From NCBI GenBank assembly GCA_030146445.1, contig JASLBT010000370.1:1-8194 (forward strand): a stretch of 8,194 nucleotides of DNA. Reading direction: 5' to 3'. The notes beneath the pieces were generated by a model. The model saw only the letters and a program-made list of their open reading frames with translations, was not told where the DNA came from and made no database searches. Every line of letters starts with the position of its first letter. Positions within the stretch are counted from its first letter, which is position 1. The DNA comes from Segetibacter sp. GTDB lineage: Bacteria; Bacteroidota; Bacteroidia; Chitinophagales; Chitinophagaceae. This document shows positions 1-6,342 of the stretch, piece after piece. The position numbers and the translations under genes are program-made.

Positions 1-88
1 GTTTTTTAAAAGTTAGGTACGAATTGAACCCAACGACCAACACAAGAACAATGGCGGTGATGAACCCTAAATACAAACGTGACTTCAT
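1..88 (-). CDS. N-terminal fragment of a membrane or secreted protein, cut by the window edge
   Basis: On the minus strand an ATG at 88-86 opens a frame with no stop that runs off the left edge after 29 codons. It begins MKSRLYLGF, and a long hydrophobic stretch follows (residues about 5-21, rich in Ile, Val and Leu) before a polar segment ending in Lys-Lys. A short basic N-terminus followed by one hydrophobic helix fits a signal anchor or uncleaved signal peptide. The first in-frame stop upstream is a TAG only three codons before the ATG, so this is the first possible ATG. There is no Shine-Dalgarno match. The shape resembles the first membrane helix of sensor kinases, for example those with a CHASE3 domain, but too little is present to name the product. 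The gene is divergent from the MutS-like gene. Confidence 0.6.
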   Translation of the reverse strand, partial: MKSRLYLGFITAIVLVLVVGFNSYLTFKK

Positions 89-150
89 GGGTATTTTCTA
101 AAGGGATAATATTAGCACTATTTCATAAGACGGTAAAAAAGGACATCTTT

Positions 151-162
151 CTGGCTTGCCAG
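151..162. repeat. Short dyad CTGGC-tt-GCCAG in the divergent intergenic region
   Basis: Two perfect 5-bp half-sites are separated by two bases, midway between two divergent genes. A GTTAAC palindrome overlaps its right edge (162-167). This could be an operator for either neighbour, but a 5-bp dyad is short enough to occur by chance and no matching regulator is in view. Confidence 0.25.
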
Positions 163-220
163 TTAACAAATGTTTTGCCGCTTATACGCATTGAGTCCCC
201 CGATGCTGGATGTGTTTACA

Positions 221-227
221 TATTTTG
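221..227 (+). promoter_or_regulatory. Possible -7 box (TATTTTG) for the MutS-like gene
   Basis: The sequence is one T short of the Bacteroidota -7 consensus TAnnTTTG. If used, transcription would begin near 232-234 and leave a leader of about 30 bases before the ATG at 263. I see no convincing TTTG element at the right distance upstream, so this is weak. Confidence 0.25.
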
Positions 228-262
228 CAGCGAATTCTGCCTGAATGCAGGAATATCCAAAT

Positions 263-2041
263 ATGACCGACCTGGCTTCATTTTACCGTATTAAAATCGA
301 CGATTACAAAGCATCGCTCGTTAAGATTTCAAAAAAGCTGTTCCTCATTTCTGCGGCAAGGCTGATCGCCTTTTTGATTATTGTGGCGAGCGTCTATCTG
401 TTTACAAAAAACGGCGGTAATCCGGCATTGATTGCTGGCATTTTAACGATCACCTTCTTTTTATACCTCGTTAAAGCAAGTAGTTCCTATACGTACGAAA
501 AAGAACTAATGCAAAAACGATTATCTGTAAATGAAAATGAACTGTCGATAATACATGGTGAAACAAACTCCTTTGATAACGGACTGCAATTTCAAACAGG
601 AGAAAGCTACTTTGCAGACCTCGATATTTTTGGTGCGGGATCTCTCTTTCACCTTCTAAACAGAACGTCAACTGTTCACGGCGCAACAGCGATGGCCGCA
701 ACACTGCAAAACCCCCGGTTGGATCCCGCAAAAATCCTGGAACACCAGGACGCCATAAGAACTTTCGCCCCGCAAGCCGAAGTGCGTGAATTGATTATTG
801 CCAAGTCACTTCTTCATAGTAAAGGTGCATCTAACCTTGAAGTGTTGCAACTCTGGGTTCAGCATCCTGCGAAGTTAGTTTTTAACCGGTATATGACGAT
901 TGCCAGGTTTCTGTTACCCGCAATCAACATTGTGGCACTGATCGACTGCTTTTTGTCGGGACAATACTATTTTTTATCGATGACAGTACTAATCACGTGG
1001 TTCCATATCGGCTTTTTCGCAAGATATACGCAACAAGAACACCTGATGGTGAGTAAAAAAGAAGAGAGTTTAAGACAATACGCTTCGGTCCTGGAAACTT
1101 TTGAAAAGGCTGAAGTTAATAACTCATCTGTGCTACAGCGTCTTCACCAGAAGTGTTCAGACGCCCACGTTGAGATCAGAAGGTTGTCAGCTCTGGCCAA
1201 TATGCTTGATCAAAGGCTGAACTTGCTGGTGAATATTTTTTTGAATAGCTTCCTCATGTATGAAGTGCAATGTGTTTTCGCCCTCGAAAAGTGGAAGCAG
1301 CAAAACAGTCCCCGTTTGGCTGAATGGATCCTTGCAGTTGGAGATATAGAGTCGCTTACCGGCTTTGCTACTTTCGCCTTCAACAACCCTGCTTACACCT
1401 ATCCTGTCCTCCGCACGGGCTCTCTTGCGATTGAGGGCGAAGAACTTTCGCACCCGCTGATGCGACGCGAACAAAGCATAAGTAATGATCTTTCTATCGG
1501 AAGACCAGGCCGGTTGATGCTGATTACCGGATCCAACATGTCGGGCAAAACAACTTTTTTACGAACTGTGGGCGTGAACACGTTATTGGCGCAATGCGGC
1601 TCTCCCGTTTGTGCGTCAAAATTTCATTTTACGCCCGTCCGGATTTACACCTCTATTCGCATCAGTGACTCGCTGCAGGAGAACACCTCTTATTTCATGG
1701 CAGAGCTCAAGCGGCTGCACGAAATCAAACAGGAGATCGCCGGCGGTGTACCTTCGCTCATCCTCATCGATGAAATACTCAGGGGAACAAACAGCGACGA
1801 CAAGTACCATGGCTCCGGGCAATTTATGCTCCGGTTACTTGGCTACAATTGCCTCACCCTTTTTGCTACCCACGATTTAAAATTAAGTGAACTGGAAGCC
1901 AGGCATCCGGGTGGAATTGAGAACTTCTGTTTCGAGAGCACCATTAAAAACGATGAACTTTACTTCGATTACAAAATCCGCAGGGGGGTTGCCCAAAACA
2001 GGAATGCGTCATTCCTGATGAAAAAGATGGAAATCATCTAA
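263..2041 (+). CDS. Membrane-associated MutS-family ATPase
   Basis: The predicted protein has 592 residues. Its C-terminal half is a MutS ATPase domain: Walker A GSNMSGKT (423-430), Walker B ILIDE with Asp503-Glu504 followed by LRGTNSDD, and the switch motif ATHD around His537. Upstream, NRTSTVHG (133-140) matches the start of the MutS core/lever region, so core and ATPase are present, but the N-terminal mismatch-reading domain of true MutS is absent. In its place are hydrophobic helices at about 26-47 and 54-70, with two more at about 213-231 and 235-253, which points to a membrane protein. Bacteroidota carry such MutS paralogues; their role is not established as far as I know, and post-replicative mismatch repair should not be assumed. 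I chose the ATG at 263 over 245 because AGGAA lies nine bases before it. The gene ends convergent with the sirtuin gene. Confidence 0.88.
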   Translation: MTDLASFYRIKIDDYKASLVKISKKLFLISAARLIAFLIIVASVYLFTKNGGNPALIAGILTITFFLYLVKASSSYTYEKELMQKRLSVNENELSIIHGETNSFDNGLQFQTGESYFADLDIFGAGSLFHLLNRTSTVHGATAMAATLQNPRLDPAKILEHQDAIRTFAPQAEVRELIIAKSLLHSKGASNLEVLQLWVQHPAKLVFNRYMTIARFLLPAINIVALIDCFLSGQYYFLSMTVLITWFHIGFFARYTQQEHLMVSKKEESLRQYASVLETFEKAEVNNSSVLQRLHQKCSDAHVEIRRLSALANMLDQRLNLLVNIFLNSFLMYEVQCVFALEKWKQQNSPRLAEWILAVGDIESLTGFATFAFNNPAYTYPVLRTGSLAIEGEELSHPLMRREQSISNDLSIGRPGRLMLITGSNMSGKTTFLRTVGVNTLLAQCGSPVCASKFHFTPVRIYTSIRISDSLQENTSYFMAELKRLHEIKQEIAGGVPSLILIDEILRGTNSDDKYHGSGQFMLRLLGYNCLTLFATHDLKLSELEARHPGGIENFCFESTIKNDELYFDYKIRRGVAQNRNASFLMKKMEII

Positions 2042-2050
2042 AGGAGGTAA

Positions 2051-2079
2051 CAGGCAATTGTCTGCAAGCCCGTGACAAG
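2051..2079 (-). repeat. Copy 1 of a sequence that follows two stop codons
   Basis: Reading on the minus strand just after the sirtuin's second stop, this segment starts CTTGTCACGGGCTTGC and continues to ATTGC. It shares 19 of 26 positions, including the core GGCTTGCAnACnATTGC, with the segment right after the stop of the CCG-domain gene (3270-3295). It also contains a weak 5-bp stem (TTGTC/GACAA) that is not conserved in the other copy. Confidence 0.35.
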
Positions 2080-2082
2080 TTA

Positions 2083-2778
2083 TTATGTTCCTGCACCGCC
2101 GAGTATTTTAATAAAAGCCTGAACGCCTGAGGTAGCCGGTTGTTCAATGGCGGTAAGGTTTTCTAAAGACCCCGCATAAGGTATTTCTTTATCGATTATG
2201 TACTTAGGGATATGCGGAGGTGCATAGTGTACCAACCCTGCAGCAGGATATACCAGCAGCGACGTGCCTACCACCGCAAAAACGTCGGCAGTGCTCACAA
2301 GTTCAATGGCCGGTTCAATCATGGGCACCATTTCCTCGAACCAGACAATTGCCGGCCGCAGTTGCCCTCCGTCCGGGGCGAGGTCGCCGAGCTTAATGTC
2401 GCCCGTTATGTCAAACAATCGGGTTTCCGAAAGAACACTGCGCATCTTTAGTATCTCCCCATGCAGGTGCAATACGTTCCGGCTGCCGGCCCGTTCGTGT
2501 AAATCATCTACGTTCTGGGTGATGATCTGTACGTCGAAATCGCTTTGCAATCTGGCAAGGCCAATATGAGCCGCATTCGGTTTGGCTTCGAGAACATCCT
2601 TCCTGCGCATATTGTAAAAATCGAGTACCAGCTTTGGATTGCTTGCCCAGCCGCGGGGCGAGGCAACCTCATAAACATCGTATCCCTCCCATAATCCCCC
2701 ACTGTCGCGGAAAGTCTTCAGGCCGCTTTCGGCACTTACACCCGCCCCCGTTAGCACAACAAGCCGTTTTTTTGCCAT
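2083..2778 (-). CDS. cobB: Sir2/CobB-type NAD-dependent protein deacylase
   Basis: The product has 231 residues, usual for bacterial class III sirtuins. These enzymes remove acyl groups from lysines, consuming NAD+ and releasing nicotinamide and O-acyl-ADP-ribose. The NAD-binding signature GAGVSAESGL (11-20) leads to TFR (22-24). TQNVD (87-91) and the catalytic histidine in HLHGE (His106) are intact, and GTSLLVYPAAG (171-181) closes the Rossmann fold. Tyr55 and Arg58 in FYNMRR match the Y-x-x-R pair that lets CobB and SIRT5 accept succinyl and malonyl lysine, so deacylation beyond acetyl is likely. The protein has no cysteine, so the four-Cys zinc site of most sirtuins is missing. It ends with tandem stops (TAATAA). 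No Shine-Dalgarno is visible. It is probably the last gene of the minus-strand block, 42 bp after the EVE gene. Confidence 0.93.
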   Translation of the reverse strand: MAKKRLVVLTGAGVSAESGLKTFRDSGGLWEGYDVYEVASPRGWASNPKLVLDFYNMRRKDVLEAKPNAAHIGLARLQSDFDVQIITQNVDDLHERAGSRNVLHLHGEILKMRSVLSETRLFDITGDIKLGDLAPDGGQLRPAIVWFEEMVPMIEPAIELVSTADVFAVVGTSLLVYPAAGLVHYAPPHIPKYIIDKEIPYAGSLENLTAIEQPATSGVQAFIKILGGAGT

Positions 2779-2820
2779 AACAGCGGTTTTTTGATCTCTA
2801 TGTCCTACGTGATTAATAAC

Positions 2821-3234
2821 TTAATTGCCAGCCTCACTTAATTCAAGAATAACCTGCCACTCATCGCTGGTAATCGCAGCCACAGAGAGCCGTGACAACT
2901 TGATGAGTTCAATGCCTGAAAGGCGCTCATCCTGTTTCATAACGGTTAACGGCACCGGACTCTTTAGTTTCGTTACGGGCTTCAGGTCCACCACGACCCA
3001 GTTAGGATCAGAAGTTGTTGGATCCTGGTAAGCTTCCCCGACTACTTTAGCAATTCCTACAATTTCCAGTCCTTCATTGCTGTGATAAAAGAAGACCTCA
3101 TCCCCTTTCTTCATCGCACGCAGGTTATTGCGGGCGCGAAAATTGCGCACCCCATCCCACGAAGTTTGTTTGTCTTTGACGAACTGATCCCAGCTATATT
3201 TAGACGGTTCAGATTTCACCAGCCAGTATGCCAT
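2821..3234 (-). CDS. EVE-domain protein
   Basis: The product has 137 residues from the ATG at 3234 and consists of one EVE domain (PUA-like fold) from end to end. Recognisable family motifs are WLVKSEP (4-10), SWDGVRN (25-31) followed by ARNNLR (34-39), the segment KKGDEVFFYHSN (42-53) and SRLSV (114-118). EVE domains bind modified bases, such as modified cytosines in DNA, in an aromatic pocket, and the human relative is THYN1. The role of stand-alone bacterial forms is poorly defined. An in-frame ATG at 3273 would add 13 residues (MLNLSDHLFNNES), but the family normally begins at the MxYWLxKSEP segment, so I prefer 3234. The gene lies between a CCG-domain gene and a sirtuin gene on the same strand, with no modification or restriction gene nearby, so a defence role is not supported by context. 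Confidence 0.9.
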   Translation of the reverse strand: MAYWLVKSEPSKYSWDQFVKDKQTSWDGVRNFRARNNLRAMKKGDEVFFYHSNEGLEIVGIAKVVGEAYQDPTTSDPNWVVVDLKPVTKLKSPVPLTVMKQDERLSGIELIKLSRLSVAAITSDEWQVILELSEAGN

Positions 3235-3269
3235 AGACTCATTGTTGAATAAATGATCAGATAGATTTA

Positions 3270-3295
3270 GCAATGGTGTGCAAGCCTGTTGTCAG
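3270..3295 (-). repeat. Copy 2 of a sequence that follows two stop codons
   Basis: On the minus strand this follows directly after the TAA of the CCG-domain gene. It starts CTGACAACAGGCTTGC and ends in ATTGC, matching the segment after the sirtuin stop in 19 of 26 positions. It occupies much of the 61-bp gap before the EVE gene. Confidence 0.35.
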
Positions 3296-4021
3296 TTAGT
3301 ATTCCCAGCCACTTGCCAGTACGTCGGCGATATGCATGGTGGTTAAGTCATAACCTTTGTTTTTGATGTAACCGTCGATATGCATTAAGCAGCTAACATC
3401 CGTGCTGATAATGTATTTCGCCCCGGTTGCCAGGGCATTGTTCACTTTCTGGTCGGCCATTGCAATACTGATGGATTCAAACTTCACCGCGAAAGTTCCA
3501 CCGAACCCGCAACAGGTTTCCACATCGTTCATCTCTAATAATTCAAGCCCTTTAACCTTACTCAACAGTTCGCGCGGCTCTTGTTTTATCCGGCACTCGC
3601 GTAATCCGGCACAGCTATCGTGGTATGTTGCCTTACCTTCGAGGATTGCACCGAAGTTGGTAATCTTAAGCACCTTTACCATGAACTCCGAGAACTCGTA
3701 GCAGTTATCGGCAAGCTTTAGTACGTTGTTGTGCAACGAAGAATTATCAAACATCGTGTGGTAATAATTCCGGACAAAGCCTATACAGCTCGCACTTGGC
3801 GCAACAATATATTCTGCGTTCTGAAAGTCATTAAGAAATTTCGAACAAACCGCCTTTGACTCTTCGCGAAAACCGGCATTGTAAGCTGGTTGTCCGCAAC
3901 ATGTTTGTTCCCTGTTGTAGTATACGTCGCAGCCTGCCTTCTCCAGTACCTTGACCATATTAAACGCGGTTTGCGGGTACAACTGGTCCATGAAACAGGG
4001 AATGAAAATGTGTACTTTCAT
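3296..4021 (-). CDS. LutA/YkgE-like (Fe-S)-binding protein with two CCG domains
   Basis: The product has 241 residues, the usual length for LutA/YkgE/GlpC-type cysteine-rich proteins. It has the two repeated CCG modules: PCF at Cys9 with CCGQPAYNAGF (41-51) and Cys79, then HDSCAGLR (134-141) with CCGFGG (170-175) and Cys211. In HdrB-like proteins such cysteines bind an unusual iron-sulfur cluster and serve electron transfer. In the Lut system, LutA works with LutB and LutC to oxidise L-lactate to pyruvate in the cytoplasm. LutB and LutC are not next to it here, so its partners must lie elsewhere or the role differs. It sits 40 bp after ribH on the same strand. No Shine-Dalgarno is visible. 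The family call is firm; the substrate is not. Confidence 0.88.
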   Translation of the reverse strand: MKVHIFIPCFMDQLYPQTAFNMVKVLEKAGCDVYYNREQTCCGQPAYNAGFREESKAVCSKFLNDFQNAEYIVAPSASCIGFVRNYYHTMFDNSSLHNNVLKLADNCYEFSEFMVKVLKITNFGAILEGKATYHDSCAGLRECRIKQEPRELLSKVKGLELLEMNDVETCCGFGGTFAVKFESISIAMADQKVNNALATGAKYIISTDVSCLMHIDGYIKNKGYDLTTMHIADVLASGWEY

Positions 4022-4061
4022 GAGTATTACGCTGCTAAGATTATTCTATTTGAGAATGTTA

Positions 4062-4535
4062 TTATTGATTTAGTCCTATCATCTTTATGGCCGTCAGCGC
4101 AGCCTCCTGGCCTTTGTGCCCATGTATACCACCGATCCGTTCCTGCGCCTGCTCTTCATTGTTTACGGTAAGGATACCAAAGATTACCGGTACATCAAGT
4201 GTGAGATTAAGCTGAACGATACCGTCGGTGACGCCCTTGCATACGTAGTCAAAGTGAGGTGTGTCGCCCCTGACAACGCTGCCTAGGGCAATAAATGCGT
4301 CGGCCTTTTTGCCGGTTGGTTTTTCATGAAGCCGCTTTATTATGAACGGGATTTCAAAAGCACCGGGCACCGTAATGGTTTCAAACGATACCCCACTATC
4401 GTTTAAAGCCTGCTCGCAACCAGCTGCAAGCTCATTGACAATGTGTGCATTCCACTCTGTTTTTACTATAACTACAAAGGCATCCTTTAACTGAGGGATG
4501 CCTTTGATAAGCTCACTGTTTCCTTTGGTAGCCAT
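4062..4535 (-). CDS. ribH: 6,7-dimethyl-8-ribityllumazine synthase
   Basis: The product has 157 residues, typical for the family. RibH joins 5-amino-6-ribitylamino-uracil with 3,4-dihydroxy-2-butanone 4-phosphate to make the lumazine precursor of riboflavin, usually as a large cytoplasmic oligomer. Visible signatures are TEWN (26-29, the aromatic residue that stacks on the substrate), VPGAFEIP (56-63), the active-site loop GSVVRGDTPHFDYV (85-98) with the likely catalytic His94, FGILT followed by EEQAQER (119-133), and HKGQEAA (140-146). All key positions look intact. It begins two bases after the TPR gene stops and is very likely cotranscribed with it. No other riboflavin gene and no recognisable FMN riboswitch are in the window. 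Confidence 0.97.
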   Translation of the reverse strand: MATKGNSELIKGIPQLKDAFVVIVKTEWNAHIVNELAAGCEQALNDSGVSFETITVPGAFEIPFIIKRLHEKPTGKKADAFIALGSVVRGDTPHFDYVCKGVTDGIVQLNLTLDVPVIFGILTVNNEEQAQERIGGIHGHKGQEAALTAIKMIGLNQ

Positions 4536-4537
4536 GA

Positions 4538-5242
4538 TTATTTTACGCTGAATTCATTTTTTTCAACACTTAACCTATAGATATATTTGTCGATGGAATA
4601 GCCTTTCTCTGTTTTAGGATAATTCTCTTTAATATCCCGGTAAACCTCGAGTGCTTCACTGGATTTACCTAAACTTTCCAGCAAGTAACCTGCCCGGAAA
4701 AGGAACTCAGAAGAGTTGAACTCGTCTTCCTTGAAGTGGGTGCCGGCCTTCTTGTAATATTCGACAGCATCTTCTCTTTTCCCCAGTTCGCTGTAGGCGT
4801 CTCCAAGTTTACCATAAGCCAGCATTTGGATTTGCTTTGATGAAGTGCTAAACTCTTTCAGGTATTTAACTGCGTTATTGAAATCTCCGGTTTTAAGGTA
4901 GCAAACGCCCGCATAAAAGTTTGCCAGGTTACCCGCTTTTGTACCGCTATGATTTTTTGCAATGTAAACAAAGCCTTTGTTTTGGCCATCGCCGAGCAAA
5001 GCCAGCTTCAGGCTGTCGGCCCTAAAGTATTCCTCAGCTTTAAAAATCGCCTCTGCGGCCCTGTTTTCAGCGGGTTCCTTAAACATCGACTTGTATACGA
5101 GCCAGCCTACAAGCAAAATTACTATGGCCGCTAGTACCCCGATAATGAGCTTCTTGTTTTTGTCCCAGAAGCCCCTTGCACGTTCAACAGGATCCACGTG
5201 AACGTCGTGTACTTTAACTTCCTCTACCTTATTCTCAGCCAT
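4538..5242 (-). CDS. Membrane-anchored tetratricopeptide repeat protein
   Basis: The product has 234 residues. A charged N-terminal tail (about 1-30) is followed by one transmembrane helix (about 32-50), then a mostly helical region with TPR-like units near 106-136, 140-170 and 179-212, recognisable by spaced Gly, Ala and Tyr as in AYGKLGDAYSELGKREDAVEYY. The layout, a short cytoplasmic tail plus one membrane helix and an outer TPR domain, resembles YfgM (AncillarySecYEG/BamB-associated) of Proteobacteria. That parallel suggests a scaffold or chaperone role at the inner membrane but does not prove it. It lies two bases upstream of ribH, an arrangement I recall in other Bacteroidota. The leader is A/T-rich, with three ATTT units on the plus strand (5250-5261) and no Shine-Dalgarno, which is common for translation starts in this phylum. 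Confidence 0.9.
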   Translation of the reverse strand: MAENKVEEVKVHDVHVDPVERARGFWDKNKKLIIGVLAAIVILLVGWLVYKSMFKEPAENRAAEAIFKAEEYFRADSLKLALLGDGQNKGFVYIAKNHSGTKAGNLANFYAGVCYLKTGDFNNAVKYLKEFSTSSKQIQMLAYGKLGDAYSELGKREDAVEYYKKAGTHFKEDEFNSSEFLFRAGYLLESLGKSSEALEVYRDIKENYPKTEKGYSIDKYIYRLSVEKNEFSVK

Positions 5243-5282
5243 GCCAATTATTTATTTATTTGTGTTTTTGAGGGTTGTTGAT

Positions 5283-5316
5283 TGGTTCACACGAGATCGG
5301 TTGAGCTTGTGAACCA
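5283..5316 (-). terminator. Hairpin after pdhA, possible terminator or attenuator
   Basis: A perfect 9-bp inverted repeat (TGGTTCACA/TGTGAACCA) with a 16-base loop begins about 12 bases after the pdhA stop. No run of U follows in the direction of pdhA transcription, so it is not a classical intrinsic terminator. It could still protect the mRNA end, act as a weak terminator or be an operator for the TPR gene. Confidence 0.4.
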
Positions 5317-5327
5317 GCAATTTTCAT

Positions 5328-6323
5328 TTAATCGGTGATAAATGGATAGTTCTGGTCGATATAAACGTCTTTTAGAAGTTCACTGTCGTCCGGCCATGGG
5401 CTCTCTTCTGCAAACCTTACGCTCTCCTGCACTACCTCGTCGATACGTGCATCAATTGCATTTAGTTCTTCCTGTGTGGCATATTTATTATCAAGGATAT
5501 TTTTTGTAACAAAGGTTATCGGGTCTTTTATCTTGTACTCATCAAGCTCCTCTTTTCTCCTGTATTTTTGAGGATCGCTGATGGAATGCCCCTTGTAACG
5601 GTAGGTCTTCATTTCAAGCAAGGTTGGCCCGCCTTTTTCACGTGCCCTTTTCACGGCTCTGGCCACAGCATCGTGCACCTGCTCAGGATCCATACCGTTC
5701 ACTTTGTCGGCTGGCATTTCATAAGCATCTGCCAGTTTATAAATGTCAATCACGTTACTGGTACGCTCAACCGAGGTACCCATTGCGTAGTTGTTGTTCT
5801 CACAAATAAAGATAACAGGCAGCTTCCACAGCATTGCCATATTGAACGTTTCGTGCAGGATCCCCTGTCTGGCAGCGCCGTCACCAAAGAAACACAATAC
5901 CACATTGTCAGTACCAAGGTATTGCTCAGCAAATGCCAAACCGGCACCAGTTCCAATCTGGGCACCAACGATACCATGCCCGCCAAAGAACTTTTGTTCT
6001 ACACCAAAGAAGTGCATACTACCGCCTTTTCCCTTAGCTACGCCGGTGGCTTTTCCATATAGTTCGGCCATGCAGCCGTTGGGGCTCATGCCCTTTGCAA
6101 GGGCCCAACCATGGTCGCGGTAAGCCGTAATAAACGGGTCATCCTGGCGAGTGGCTGTCATGCAACCTGCGGCAAGCGCTTCCTGGCCTACATAAGCATG
6201 GAAAAAGCCACGGATCTTGCCGGCCATTTTGTACATCTCTTCGGCCTTCAATTCAAACTGGCGGATCAGCTGCATTAGCTCGTACCAGTACAGATAAGTT
6301 TCTTTGGAGAATTTGGTTGCCAC
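5328..6323 (-). CDS. pdhA: Pyruvate dehydrogenase E1 component, alpha subunit
   Basis: The product has 331 residues from a GTG start. With the beta subunit it forms the heterotetrameric E1 that decarboxylates pyruvate with thiamine diphosphate and passes the acetyl group to the lipoyl domain of E2. The thiamine-diphosphate motif starts at GDGAARQG (147-154) and ends at NNN (176-178). GGHGIVGAQIGTGAGLA (114-130) and the phosphorylation-loop motif YRYKGHSISDP (241-251) are intact. The open frame extends 39 codons further to an ATG at 6440, but family members begin near the segment ATKFSKETYLYWYEL, and a good promoter box lies at 6343-6350, inside that extension. I therefore chose GTG at 6323. 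No beta subunit is in the window. A branched-chain or acetoin dehydrogenase E1 alpha is a less likely alternative. Confidence 0.94.
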   Translation of the reverse strand: MATKFSKETYLYWYELMQLIRQFELKAEEMYKMAGKIRGFFHAYVGQEALAAGCMTATRQDDPFITAYRDHGWALAKGMSPNGCMAELYGKATGVAKGKGGSMHFFGVEQKFFGGHGIVGAQIGTGAGLAFAEQYLGTDNVVLCFFGDGAARQGILHETFNMAMLWKLPVIFICENNNYAMGTSVERTSNVIDIYKLADAYEMPADKVNGMDPEQVHDAVARAVKRAREKGGPTLLEMKTYRYKGHSISDPQKYRRKEELDEYKIKDPITFVTKNILDNKYATQEELNAIDARIDEVVQESVRFAEESPWPDDSELLKDVYIDQNYPFITD

Positions 6324-6342
6324 TTTCGTCAAATTTTGGGGG

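Noticed and set aside
79..294. 71-codon plus-strand open frame at the left end
   Set aside because: It overlaps the start of the MutS-like gene in another frame, has no recognisable domain and covers the divergent promoter region and the start of the minus-strand gene.
2058..2078. Stem TTGTC/GACAA between the convergent MutS-like and sirtuin genes as a bidirectional terminator
   Set aside because: The stem is only 5 bp with an 11-base loop and no T-run on either side.
3235..3273. 13-codon extension of the EVE gene
   Set aside because: EVE proteins normally begin at the MxYWLxKSEP segment, and no ribosome-binding site supports the earlier ATG.
5250..5261. ATTT tetranucleotide repeat upstream of the TPR gene as a phase-variable tract
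   Set aside because: Only three units are present, outside the coding region; this fits an A/T-rich leader better than a phase-variation switch.
4022..5327. FMN riboswitch for ribH
   Set aside because: I looked in the leader regions of ribH and the TPR gene and found only short A/T-rich gaps, with no room for or sign of the conserved FMN aptamer.
5568..6062. 164-codon plus-strand open frame opposite pdhA
   Set aside because: It is antisense to the thiamine-diphosphate core of a well-conserved gene and has no recognisable motif; it is a by-product of codon use in pdhA.
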